This document shows positions 1 through 12,539 of a stretch of DNA of 64,000 nucleotides, one piece after another. Under the pieces are notes generated by a model. It saw only the letters and a program-made list of their open reading frames with translations. It was not told the DNA's origin and searched no databases. The position numbers and the translations under genes were made by a program. Source of the stretch: Cyclina sinensis (lineage: Eukaryota; Mollusca; Bivalvia; Venerida; Veneridae). The stretch is from the NCBI GenBank assembly GCA_012932295.1, contig JAAONU010000010.1, positions 27,711,348 through 27,775,347 on the forward strand, given 5' to 3'. Position 1 is the stretch's first letter; each line of letters opens with the position of its first letter.

Positions 1-2
1 CG

Positions 3-71
3 GATGATATCCCTAGTTCTTATACTGAAGAAAGAGAAGATTATGACTTCCCAAGTATTTTAACGAAATAA
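3..71 (+). CDS. possible 3' end of a coding exon, truncated by window edge
   Basis: An open frame enters from the left edge and ends at TAA (69-71). It encodes 22 residues (DDIPSSYTEEREDYDFPSIL then TK), acidic and hydrophilic, which looks more like a real protein tail than the AT-rich surroundings. An AATAAA-like string overlaps the stop. Without the upstream exon no family can be assigned, and chance cannot be excluded. Confidence 0.25.
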   Translation, partial: DDIPSSYTEEREDYDFPSILTK

Positions 72-132
72 ACCTTAATATGTAAAACAGCATGTTTAAC
101 TTTCAGACTCATCATATAGAAGATATTAATTT

Positions 133-270
133 TTTCAGTGTGAGATCGAAAATTTATTTCACGAGTGACCACCAGATTTTTATATTTTCACGAGTGGCGT
201 AGCCACGAGTGAAAATATTAAAAATCTGATGGTCACTCGTGAAATAAATTTCGTTCACACACTGAAAAAA
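133..270. repeat. long imperfect palindrome (hairpin)
   Basis: The left arm (about 133-199) and right arm (about 201-270) are near-perfect reverse complements centred near position 200. The arms carry cagtgtgagatcg / cgttcacacactg and tcacgagtgacc / ggtcactcgtga pairs, with a small loop at gtagcc. It abuts the 283-932 element and probably belongs to it as a foldback terminus. Confidence 0.75.
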
Positions 271-282
271 AATCAAATATTT

Positions 283-932
283 TATTTATTTCATGTTTTT
301 CAGTGTTATTTCGAAAAAAAGGTAAAACAGTGATAACATGAACAATTTATCCACCTGTGGTGCCCCACAATATTTACTATGTCTCTGCACGTGCGACACG
401 CTATTCAAGGTAGTTCCAAGAAATTCGATAAAAAATAATGAAAACCTGGGCTTTCAGTGTTTATTTCTTCACTCATAAGCACAAAAATAACATTTTAGCA
501 AAACATTTTTAATATTTATTAAATCTAACGAAATATCACAGAAACTGCAAATACATCAATGAAATATATTCCTCCGCGCCAGGACATGACGCAAAATTGA
601 AACGTCCGCCATATTGTTTACAGTTTCTTTAACAGTAAAATAGCGTTCTGGCCCACTAAGCTCTTTAAACGATAACTGTACAAAATAAAAAGTGTTTTCA
701 TATTCATCTGGATTTAATTAGGTGTTTTATTAAAAATTCAATCACTGTCATCTGATTCTATCATGCGGATACGATTATATGCCGGTCGAACTGTGTTTCT
801 TTGTAATTGGGGTGCAGAGAGGAGAAAAAAGTAGTCCGGCACAGTGAAAATTATATTTTGTAAATTTCACTAGTGGTTTATCAGAATATAATCATCTGAT
901 ATTTTACAATAAAACACTGGAAAGCATGAAAT
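283..932. mobile_element. non-autonomous TIR/foldback element
   Basis: Imperfect terminal inverted repeats bound about 650 bp: ttatttcatgtttttcagtg at 283-304 pairs with the reverse complement of cactggaaagcatgaaataa ending at about 932. There is no coding frame inside. Together with the hairpin at 133-270 it matches the layout of the element at 28.0-28.8 kb (hairpin followed by a TIR-bounded 640-bp body). Confidence 0.5.
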
Positions 933-2040
933 AAGTTCAAAGTATCTCTTATCGATATATCAATAGTTTTCAGATAACGAGTCTACTCGGAAGTGTGTAT
1001 CTGGAGAAGTAAAATATAACAATACAATTAGATTATAGCTAAGAAATAAATATGTATGTTTGTTTCCTATTTTCCAATTCTTCTTTTAAAATTTCAAAGA
1101 AAACTATTTACATCGATAATAAACTGTATAGGGAGGTATTGCCTAGTCTTATTTGTTCATCTGGTAAAATTTTCGGCGTAGTTGTTTTAAAATCGATTTT
1201 AGCCCACATAATGGAATTGATAGATACATAATCTTAAGCTGAAGTAGGAATTTGCCTTATGTTAAATTGTTGCTAAGCAGAATCCATAATTGGTAGTTTA
1301 ACTGCATCTGAAAATAATCCAATAATTGTAACATTAATACAGCCGTAAATCAAATATGAAAACGTATTTACCATGAACATTAATACTATAATGCTATGAA
1401 ATTAATATATTTAAATATCTAATTTATTTCATTGAAAATGATATTGACATGTTTAGCATGAAACTCACTTTTTTGTTTATATCCTAAACTTTTATTGAAA
1501 TTGGACGTACGATTTCTATTTGCGTTCAAAATTTGCCAATATCCGAACTTTACACTTAAGGGGCATTAATTTTATACTGTACTTACGGCGAATATTGTTT
1601 TGAAGATATTTTTTTATTTGTGCTTAAGTTATATTGAAAACTTATTGACAAGGTGGAAGAAATACATTATTTATTGGAAATCAATAAAGATTATCTTGTA
1701 TAAATTTGTTATATTATTTATCGAGCATTGCATTTTGTTTGAATAGCATGACTACCCTTTTAAAATGTCCAAAAGACTATTAATATTCTCTGATCAATGA
1801 AGACACATTTATAATAAAGTTTTTATCGTATTTGATCATACCTGTCTGAAAAAAAAAATAATGATAATGTAAGGTATTCTGAAGGACAACGAAAATGTGC
1901 CACTTTATGTCTCATCAGAATGACATTTTATCAATGTTAGTAGATATTAGCTGAGTATTGATCTACCCTGAATTTCAACACCCTGAGTTTACCATTAAAA
2001 CTATGGTCCTCACCTTACCAAATAATCTTACTATTTACCG
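933..2040. other. AT-rich intergenic or intronic sequence
   Basis: I see no coding frame, RNA gene or repeat of note here. A short A-run lies at 1850-1858. Confidence 0.5.
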
Positions 2041-2044
2041 AATT

Positions 2045-3745
2045 AAACAAGAGGGCCGTGAATGCCATAGATCGCTCATCTGAATACTTTGCCTTTGCGT
2101 CTGCTATTGAGCTAACATCAAAAGCTTTTTTTGAGAATCTCCCTATATAAATCTATATGAGATCTCTAGCTGATGCTCCATTTAAAATATCTAAGTTCTA
2201 GATATTTGTGGTTTCAGACAAAAGGGTTTTTAAAAGTTTGCCTATATAAGCGTATGTAACATCAACAGACCCCCGTGGAAGGGCTAAATTTGATCCCAGT
2301 GGCATAATTTGAGCAAATTTGGTAGAGGTCCACTAGATGCCACTTACTAAATCTTTAGGCTCAGGGCTTTGTGGTTTCAGACAACAAAATTTTCAAAAGT
2401 TTTCTTATATAAGCCTATGTTCTCCCTTGGACAGGACCAAATTTGACAAGGTATAATTTGAACAAAATTGGTAGAAGTCAACTTGAGATAGCTTCATAAC
2501 AAATCTTACTTCTAGGCCTTGCGGTTTCTGACAAGAAGATTTTAAAAGTTTTTTATTTCATATATAACTCTATATTAAAATGTGAGACAGGGGCGGGACC
2601 ATTTTTGACCAAGGGGCCATGAATTGAATAAAATTAGTAGAGGTCCTCCAGACAATGCTACAACCCAAATATGCCTTTTGGTTTCTGATTTGAAGATTTT
2701 GAAAACTTTCCCATATAAATTTATGTAAAAACGTGACTTCCGGGCAGGGCCTATTTTGACCCAGTTGCTATGATTTGAACAAACTTAGTAAAGGTCCACT
2801 AGACAATGCTACACACGAAATATCTAAACTCTAGGTCTTGTGGTTTCTGACAAGAAAATGTTTAAAGTTTTATATATAACTCTATGAAAAAATGATCCCT
2901 GGGGCGGGGCCTATTTTGACCCAGGAAACATGATTTGAACAAACATGGTAGAGGTTCACTAGACAATGCTACATACCAAATCTTAAGGCTCAGGCCCTTG
3001 TTGTCACAGATAAGAAGATTTTCAAAGTTTTCCCTATGTAAAATCATTTGACCCCCGGGTTGGAGCCAAATTTGACCCTATGGGCATTATTTGAACAAAC
3101 TTGGTAGAGGTCCACTAAACAATGCTACAAACCAAATCTTAAGGCTCTTGGCCTTGTGGTTTCAGAAAAGAAGATTTTCGAAACTTTTCCTATATAAGCC
3201 TATGTAAAACCAATGAACCCAGGGTGGGGCCAAATTTGACCCCAGGGGTATAATTTGAACAAACTTGATTGAGGTTCACTAGACAATGCTACATACCAAA
3301 TCAAAATGCTCAAGGCCTTGTGGTTCCAGACAAGAAGATTTTCACAATTTTCTCTATATAAGCCTACGTAAAATCAATTGACTCTGGGGGCAGCGTCAAA
3401 TTTGAACAGAGTGGTATAATTTGAACTTACATGGTAGAGGTCTACTAGACAACGCTACATACCAAATCTTAAGGCTCAGGGCCTTTTGATTTCAGACAAG
3501 AAGATTTTTAAAGTTTTTACTTTCAGTTGCTATAGCAGCCAAAGTTCTTGATGGAATTGAATTTTTTGAACAACTTTGGTAGAGCTTCATGCATGGAACA
3601 TCAAAGGCATTTTTCATCTAAGTTGGCTTAGCGGTTTAGGAGGAGAAGTCGTTCAAGTCAAATTGCTGACGACTAACGACGACAGACGCCGGACAATCAA
3701 CGATCCCAAAAGCTCACACAGAGCTGTGCTCGGGTGAGCTAAACA
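2045..3745 (+). mobile_element. tandem-cored interspersed element (HINE/pearl-like)
   Basis: The element starts at aagagggccgtgaatgcc and consists of about nine diverged units of roughly 155-170 bp. Each contains a 'gtagaggtccactagacaatgctac' type block followed by 'ggtttcagacaagaagatttt'. Unit blocks sit near 2316, 2470, 2637, 2790, 2949, 3100, 3267 and 3431. It ends in a gacgacagacgccgg segment and a hairpin (AGCTCAC...GTGAGCT, 3711-3740). The hairpin arm is complementary to the gctcatctga motif near the start. This design (short inverted ends, tandem core, 3' hairpin) is what is described for non-autonomous Helentron-related elements, including bivalve pearl elements. The family assignment is inference. 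Confidence 0.65.
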
Positions 3746-4117
3746 TGGTTAATTATAATCCATAATTCTAACATTACGCATTATAAATAAATTGCATGCA
3801 TATATTTTTTTCCAGAATGGTATATCAAGCAAAGAAAATAATGTGCTCCGAACATATGTTCTTATAGACGGTTCCAGAAATTAGGTTTTTCCGGATTACC
3901 TCCCTTGATTATAAACCCGTCCGCCATTACGGTACTGAAAAACCAAATGACTTACTGTTACATCTGTTTCTAACGTAATAAAGACTGTATTAAGAGACGT
4001 GACGGGAGTCTGGATTTATTTCCTCGATAACCAGAATCAACACAGAGATTTAACCCATCAAAGATTTACCACATGCGCATTAAAAGACTTAAATCTTAAA
4101 TAAGTGATAACAATTGT

Positions 4118-4118
4118 T

Positions 4119-4146
<28 letters not shown>
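4118..4146. repeat. (TAA)n microsatellite
   Basis: About nine uninterrupted trinucleotide units are visible. Confidence 0.9.
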
Positions 4147-4149
<3 letters not shown>

Positions 4150-5011
4150 TTATAAAGAATGTTATATATTCAAGTTGGAAACATTTCTGTGGTTGGAAAT
4201 ACTCGCATTTCATATTTCTCGTTTTTTCCTCAAATAAACCAAGCACTGTTTTAAAAACTGCTAATTTGAGCTTTATTTGATTGCATGCGGCAGCACCATG
4301 TGGTTCTTATCATTATTCCAGTAAATTTGATACTTTCAATAGTTATTGTTGAAGAAAGCAGCAAAGCAAATAAAAACATATTATGTGTACTGCTTTCTTT
4401 TAAACACGTGGTCAAAATTCGAGTCAGTTAAGTCTTGGAAATAGTTTAAGTTTTTCTTGCACGCTCTGAAATACTGATTATTTTTGCATCCCTTTCAAAA
4501 TTGCATGTATCAGTGTGAACAGCTATGCGTTCGGTTGGATATTATTTTATACAGCAAGATTTGGAATTTTGCCAACGATATCAATTAATAAAAACACAAT
4601 AATTATTGATCTCCTGAATTTTGTGTGACTCAATTATGTTTTAAGTTAAAAGCGGTTCCCCGAACACTTGTGGAGCTGTTTTATTTTAAAACGACAAAAG
4701 GCTGGAAAATATCAGTCATTTTTTGGCCTTAAAACAAGATTAACAAAAGAAACGCTATAAATTGAATATATAAGTGAAGTATAAATACAATGTCTAAAGG
4801 TACGTATAAAAGATTAAATGAGTTGAAATTACTATCTAAACTGTCTTGAAGTTTCATGACTATTTATAGATATTTAAACAAAAGAGCAACTCCATTTAAA
4901 GTGACAAGAATATGTATATAACTATGTGCATAATTAGCGCATACACGATTGATTTCAAGGTGACTATCTGGTATAATGGACATCAGCCTTTTTTTTAAAT
5001 TCGTATATTTG

Positions 5012-5046
5012 CCCCTCCCCCCCCCCCCCCCCCCCTCTCCCTCCTC
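5012..5046. repeat. poly-C / C-rich tract
   Basis: A run of about 19 C is flanked by CCCCT and CTCTCC blocks. It is prone to length error in assembly. Confidence 0.9.
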
Positions 5047-6979
5047 AAACAATCAACTACGCATGCAAATTTCTTTTCGAAAAAAGAAGGGATACATATA
5101 GCACAATAATTTGGTAAGATATTGGTGAATTTTAAGAATACAAACGTGAATAAGAACAATCGAAAAAACGACTGAGGTGTTTTGTCCGCTCGACTAAATC
5201 CATTAAAAGGTTTACAGATCGATATAAATGAAGTATACTACGGAATTCTTAAGTTACATAGTTGAACTTAAGACACATTTGAAAGTTAAACATAGGCAAT
5301 GTTTGATTTAAAAAATAATATCGCGCGGTAAAACCGATTTGCTGATCAAAGTCTGTAGTTAAGGTCATGTGTACATGAGCTATCTTGTCATATTGTTCCT
5401 CGTTTCTTTTAGTCAATTATAAAAAGTTGTATTGTCGACTTCTGACTTCTAAGTTTATCGCTTGTCGATCTTTACAAACGCAAAGATATTGAACACCTGA
5501 AATTTTGTGTATTCATTCATCGAGCAAAGACATTTAGAATTTATAATTTACTTTAACAAAACTTTATCTTTTCAGTTTGGGAAATTGAACAAATGCACAA
5601 GTCCTTTTTGGCTTAATTTCAGATTAAAAAAAGCTATGAGATAATTTACATTTGCCGTCTAGTTCACCTCTGATTTTTTGTGTAATTCTGTGCATTCATC
5701 AACGCATTCGTATGGTTTCCTTTGGAGGGGGAGAATGGGAAAATCAGATTTTATCAGCTCGATATTTGATTTTTCTCTTTCAAGTCTAAACGCTGAAGAA
5801 AAAAAATCCCAAAAGATTTGTGGTAAAATTTCACATGAAGTTTTATTATATTTTATCATTTTATATCATTTAAGTAGTTACATAAAAATTAAAATCAAAC
5901 TTGTTGATTAAAACAATTGAAAAACAGAGATTTTTATATATAGTGCAGACTTGAGATTGTTTTATATATAGTGACATATGCCACTGAAATCAACACACAA
6001 TTTTTCGATTGCCGCAGCACATGTTTATCCTATGATTTAAAGGTATTTATCACTAACTTGTTTCTTGATTGCGGTCCTTATGTTCTCCAATTACTTTTGA
6101 AATTACGTACAGGCGTAATTGTTATTCATACATTTCTTGCAAAATGCCAAAACCTATAAAAAAAATTCAAAACACAGCCGTCTATTAACTAAAGTAAAAA
6201 AACTGTTTTCCATATTAGATGTCATTCTTAGTGTAAGACTTTATTGAAAATATGTTTTTTTTTCTTTTCTTTTTTTCAAATCGGTTTAGAAGATTCAAAT
6301 CTTAAGAATAAATTTTAGTACATTTTATCTTGTTACAAATTTATATGTTTCTTGTTTGAGGGGGTCTCTTATAAATTTCAAACTATATTTAGGTTAGATA
6401 AATGCAAAATTATCTTTAAATTTGTGAGTAATGCAGGAACCCACTCTCAACACTGATTTCTTTGTCACTGTTGTATGTGTTGTATTGATAAAATCATCTA
6501 CTGTATATAATATTGTATAAAAGAAGGAAATATATCGCTTCTGATAAGATTTCTTATGCTTAAATTTATTAAATCTTTTGCAAAACAGTTCCAAGAAACG
6601 ACAGAATGAAATGCTCCGGCAAATAATTCATAGAGGTCGAAACGAAATCTTTGGGATAGATGAAATATTTTGCTTTTAGTTTTGCTTTTAGTTTGGAAAA
6701 TGAATTAAAAGCACATGTCCTTGCTACATTAAATTGTGTTTTTAAAAAAGCGGAAACAATTCACATTATCCATCTATTTCACTTCAGAACTGTTTGTATC
6801 TTTGTTTGAAAATAATATGTTTATCTTTTAGGAAAAAACAATCATGTTTTGTTACTGTATTACTTATGTTATTTAATTAATACGAAAAATGTGACATACA
6901 ATAACAAAAAGACAAAAAAACAGGATTAAATGACTGGGGATAACAGGATGACATAAACAAAGAACGCCTTTTGAAAAAA

Positions 6980-8825
6980 AGATCAATGCATCCATCTGGG
7001 CAGTGTGAGCCCATGTTACTCACTAGATATCCTTTAATGCATCCATCTGGGCAGTATAAGTCTAACTTACTCTGCTAGATATCGTTTAATGCATCCCTCT
7101 GGGCAGTGAAACTTACTCTGCTAGATATCGTTTAATGCATCCATCTGGGCAATGTGAGCCCATGCTATTCAGCTAGATATCGTTTAATGCATCCCTCTGG
7201 GCAATGTGAGGCCATGTTATTTAGCTAGATATCGTTTAATGCATCCATCTGGGCAATGTGAGCCCATGTTATTCAGCTAGATATCGTTTAATGCATCCAT
7301 CTGGGCAATGTGAGGCCATGTTATTCAGCTAAATATCGTTTAATGCATCCATCTGGGCAATGTGAGCCCATGTTATTCAGCTAGATATCGTTTAATGCAT
7401 CCCTCTGGGCAGTGAAACTTACTCTGCTAGATATCGTTTAATGCATCCCTCTGGGCAATGTGAGACCATGTTATTTCGCTAGATATAGTTTAATGCATCC
7501 ATCTGGGCAATGCGAGGCCATGTTATTTAGCTAGATATCGTTTAATGCATCCATCTGGGCAGTGTAACTTACTCTGCTAGATATCGTTTAATGCATCCCT
7601 CTGGGCAATGTGAGGTCATGTTATTCAGCTAGATATCGTTTAATGCATCCATCTGAGCAATGTGAGGTCATGTTATTCAGCTAGATATCGTTTAATGCAT
7701 CCCTCTGGGCAATGTGAGGTCATGTTATTCAGCTAGATATCGTTTAATGCATCCATTTGAGCAATGTGAGGTCATGTTATTCAGCTAGATATCGTTTAAT
7801 GCATCCATCTGGGCAATGTGAGGTCATGTTATTCAGCTAGATATCGTTTACTGCATCCCTCTGGGCAATGTGAGGTCATGTTATTCAGCTAGATATCGTT
7901 TAATGCATCCCTTTGGGCAATGTGAGCCCATGTTATTCAGCTAGATATCGTTTAATGCATCCATCTGGGCAGTGTAACTTACTCTGCTAGATATCGTTTA
8001 ATGAATCCATCTGAGCAATGTGAGGTCATGTTATTCAGCTAGATATCGTTTAATGCATCCATCTGAGCAATGTGAGGTCATGTTATTCAGCTAGATATCG
8101 TTTAATGCATCCATCTGAGCAATGTGAGGTCATGTTATTCAGCTAGATATCGTTTAATGCATCCATCTGAGCAGTGTAACTTACTCTGCTAGATATCGTT
8201 TAATGCATCCCTCTGAGCAATGTGAGGTCATGTTATTCAGCTAGATATCGTTTAATGCATCCATCTGAGCAATGTGAGGTCATGTTATTCAGCTAGATAT
8301 CGTTTAATGCATCCCTTTGGGCAATGTGAGCCCATGTTATTCAGCTAGATATCGTTTAATGCATCCATCTGAGCAGTGTAAGCCTAACTTACTCTGTTAG
8401 ATATCGATTAATGCATCCCTCTGGGCAGTGTAAGCCCATGTTATTCAGCTAGATATCGCTTAATGCATCCATCAGGACAGTGTAAGCCTAACTTACTCTG
8501 CTAAATATCGTTTAATGCATCCATCTGGGCAGTGTTAGCCCATGCTACTCACTAGATATCGTTTAATGCATCCATCTGGGCAGTGTAAGCCCATGTTATT
8601 CACTAGATATCGTTTAATGCATCCATCTGGGTAGTGTTAGCCTATGCTACTCAGCTAGACATCGTTTGATGCATCCATCTGGGCAGTGTAAGCCTATTTT
8701 ACTCAGCTAGATATCGTTTAAAGCATCCATATGTACAGTGTACGCCCATGTTACTCAGCTAGATTTCGTTTAATGCATCAATCTGGGCAGTGTTAACCTA
8801 TCTTACTCTGCAAGATATCGTTTTG
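6980..8825. repeat. 52-bp minisatellite array, about 36 copies
   Basis: The monomer reads approximately gatatcgtttaatgcatcc, atctgggcaatgtgagg, tcatgttattcagcta. Successive gcatcc landmarks are usually exactly 52 bp apart (for example 7291, 7343, 7395). A shorter monomer of about 46 bp, with cagtgtaacttactctgc replacing the middle, recurs at about 7089, 7395, 7545, 7955 and 8157. The two ends of the array are more diverged than the middle. No frame stays open through it. Confidence 0.95.
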
Positions 8826-11320
8826 GTTTACTCTTTACATTGTTTAATGTGTATTTACCTGTACTTCAAATGTATTTTTTTTTACAAATGGGATGAAAAG
8901 CCTAAGATAAAAACAAATCCGATGGTAATATGTAGTAGTTGTAGTAGATGTTTTATCTGATATTTTTAAGTTTGTTTTCTCGCCCAGTATAGTGGCGAGT
9001 TTTCAAAATGCGACAGAGCTTTTATTGCATATGCAGCGGAGCGCCTGAAGTCGGAGATTTTCTGACATCCTTCGACCCTACGATCCTATTTTCGGCCTAA
9101 TTTGCGGCTCTAATTTTAACAATCAATTGATAGGGTTCTGTTCTGTTTCCTTAATAAGGAGCACATCAGTGCCATAAGACAGTCGGATAAATGTTGCATT
9201 TTAAAGGGTGTTTGTTATGCATAAATTAAAGAATTCCAGTTTCTAAAAGAATTTCAAAACTGACAAACTGGCACGGTAACCTTTAAACTTGTGTCACAAC
9301 TCTTTGCAACTGACCATCGTCCTCATTTTACGCTAATCTATCATTTCAAGTAGTAGGCTTTATCTGAAGTCAACAGACACAGGTTATTACAGATTCTTAA
9401 AAGGGGTATATAGTGTATATTCGTGAAAAATGAAATTTCTTTATAAAGGGTTTCGTTTATCGTCTTAAAAGAATGCTCTTTAAAATCATTAAATCTCTTT
9501 AACATTTGGATGTGTCTCATCACTTAAAAGTGCAATTTGTTCTGGAAACTGTGCGAAAAAGCAATTTTTACACTTTGTTGAAAATACAAAAACAAACATG
9601 CATTTATTTGAATAACTTTTAAGGTTTCATAAATATCGGGTTGTCCACACATACACACCTGTTGAATCGATACACATTGGCCGCTGTGTTAAACTTTGTT
9701 TGCATTCATCATAGCAAAGAGCAATCACCTGTAACACATGTGCATGCGCACAGACTGTTACCGATTTGTACCGGTAAAATGCTGTTCCAACAAGTTTAAG
9801 TTTTTTCACAAAAATAAAAAGAGAAACCACTTACCGTTAGGGATTTTACAAAGTTCCTTAGTGTAAGGTTGAATTTGATTTTAAGATTGCAGAAAAGTTA
9901 TGCATCTAACTCGCCAAATCAATTTTTGAAACAGCAGTTTATGTCTCTCATTAACATCAACATACATGTATATCTTTTTCCGAAGTTCTACTATAAAAAA
10001 CAAAATTTTATTGCATTGAAAGTCTTCTTGGTTCTCCCTACATGTGAGTTGAAGTCACAAAGCACATGTGTAGTAAATTTAGAGCAAATCTTTGCAAACA
10101 CTTTTGCTAGTAATGAAGAACGTGTTATAAGAATAACATTTTAACACACATTTACAATTTTCCTGATTTGTTTTAATCTTCTGCATTTCAACACTGTTCC
10201 TTTATCAAAAATATAGAAAGCGTTATTGTAAATCCAAACATAATGTGAACATATGCATTTTATTCATATTATTTCTTTACTACTACTATTAAGGTTAATC
10301 ACAGACATTGAAAGGAAAGAGACGTGCACAGGTATTTATATTTACGGGAAACCGTGAAATTTGATCTGCTATGTAGCTTGACGACCGTCTGAACAACGAT
10401 AAACCATTGCTGTGTTAAGACATGTTAGCAAATAAAATAAATAGAAATCGATTTGCAATTGGTTTACCTTCAATATACATTAGTAAGCAGACAAGTAAAA
10501 TGTCCCTCATCGATTAAAGATATCACAGTAAATTTAAAAGAAGACATCTTAAGTGCATTGCCTTAAGAAGGCGACTCGTGCTGGTAAAAATATAAAATAT
10601 AAGAATTCTATTTTAAGTAATCACAACAAGAAATGTATAATCTTATTATTACAAGACATAATTATTTTCGTAAAAGAAAATAAGTCAGAAAATACTATAG
10701 AAAGATACTGTAAGAGAAATGAAATGAATAAGGAAAAAATAAAAATAGAAATGTAAGTAATAGGAACGCAAAATGATTTCAACCCCCCAAAAATGTGTTT
10801 GTCAGAAGAAGTTTGATTTCAACTAAATCTCAAACCATATATCATCTGCGACAACACCTTGTTAGAAGATGTGTGCTGAGTTGTATTCATATCGTGCTTA
10901 GCTTACAAGAACAACCTCCTGATTGTTTTTTACAGAATGTTTCGGAAACGAAGAAAAAAATGTCTTAAAATGATCACATACATTATCCAAACAGTTGGCA
11001 TCGTGTTAACGTAGCATATTTTTACACTGAGTATTTTCTGAGAAGGTTTCTTTGATTCAGAACTGTGTACAGCATCATATACGATTGTTTAAGAATTGAA
11101 GATCATTAAAAACTGTTTAGAACACGTACAAATTTTTCCGGTTCCCTTTAGCCGACACCCGTGCAATCTTTGAATGTCTTTGCATTGCATTTGTATAAGC
11201 AAACAAGATGTTTGACCAATAACGTTATAATACATAGTACATGTTCTGAAATCATATCATATCAAAGACATAACAAAGATTTGTTTAATTTCTGTTGATA
11301 AAAGTTTACCTTCCATAACC
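8826..11320. other. AT-rich sequence without recognisable genes
   Basis: Several open frames of 60-91 codons occur (for example 9869-10144) but none has a domain signature, splice context or good composition. No RNA gene was seen. Confidence 0.45.
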
Positions 11321-11321
11321 A

Positions 11322-11785
11322 TGATAACGGTTGTAAATTCAATTTACTGCTGGACAAACTCTTACCTCCAATAACAGTTGTAAATTCAATTTACTACTGG
11401 CTCAATTCTTACCTTCCATAACAGTTGTAAATTCAATTTACTACTGGCTAAATTCTTACCTCCCATAACAGTTGTAAATTCAATTTACTACTGGGCCAAA
11501 TCTTACCTCCCATAACAGTTGTAAATTCAATTTACTACTGGGCCAAATCTTACCTTCCATAACAGTTGTAAATTCAATTTACTACTGGGCCAAATCTTAC
11601 CTCCCATAACAGTTATAAATTCAGTTTACTTCTGGGCGAAATCTTATCTTCCATAACAGTTGTAAATTCAATTTACTACTAGGCTAACTTTTTCTTTTCA
11701 CAACAGTTGTGAATTTAATTTACTATTGGGGCAAATCTTATCTTCTATAACAGTTATAAGTTCAATCTACTGCTTGGCCAATTGA
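11322..11785. repeat. 47-bp minisatellite, about 10 copies
   Basis: The monomer contains acagttgtaaattcaattt then actactgggccaaatcttacc and tcccata, with copies starting about every 47 bp from 11328. The conserved core gtaaattcaatttac is nearly palindromic. The outer copies are more diverged. Confidence 0.9.
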
Positions 11786-12336
11786 AGAAAAGACTTTACG
11801 TCATGATCAACTTAAATCACCAAGAGTTAAAACTTATTTTCATAATGATTGTATTGAAGTTGAAAGATTAGTAGTGTATTTTTCTAGAGTAAAAATCTGC
11901 TGTATTTTTGTTTTAATTTCATGGTCACTTTTACAACTGATATCGAGTCATTTAAATAATCTAAAACTCAGAATGGTTAACCGGATCTTTTTACGTGTTA
12001 TTTGTTGTTATGCTATATCAGCATAATTATGTGAATATTAAACCTTTCGATAAACTTGATCAATGAGAAATAGGTATTTGTTCAAGTCTTTGTTACGAAC
12101 ACTGACAGGGGTATAATATTACGTTACATACTGTCAAGATTTTCTACATTTAATGAATGCCAATATTTGAGCATAACTTTTTCTTTAATTCATCAAAGGT
12201 CAAAACAATCAATATGAGAAAATGCAGTACAAAATTGTGTGCACTATGTGTCTGTTACAGATACATTTTTTTCCAAAGATCTACATCATGCGTGAGAAAC
12301 CTTGGTGATTGGCATTGGTTAAACGTTCCCGAATCG

Positions 12337-12338
<2 letters not shown>
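11786..12338. other. unannotated AT-rich stretch
   Basis: I see nothing to annotate. Open frames that run into the adjacent TA repeat are produced by that repeat. Confidence 0.5.

Positions 12339-12340
<2 letters not shown>

Positions 12341-12416
<76 letters not shown>
12341..12416. repeat. (TA)n microsatellite
   Basis: 38 perfect TA dinucleotides create artificial (YI)n open frames on both strands. Confidence 0.98.
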
Positions 12417-12417
<1 letters not shown>

Positions 12418-12539
12418 CTTGGCAATGCAATATAAGATCGATTTTGTGCAGAACGTCTCTGACTCAACCTAATACATGCATTATTAGGAGCATAATCTAT
12501 ATTTTTTGCTTATTCCTCTCAATTAATGTTAAAAAGAAT

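Larger units (their letters stand above)
3746..6970. other. non-coding AT-rich stretch with simple repeats
   Basis: There are no convincing exons. It holds a (TAA)n microsatellite (4118-4146), a poly-C tract (5017-5035) and several T-runs. Short open frames here, for example 5659-5911 on both strands, have no family signature. Confidence 0.5.

Noticed and set aside
6980..8825. CRISPR-like appearance of the 52-bp array
   Set aside because: There are no unique spacers; whole monomers repeat. The context is a eukaryotic genome without cas genes.
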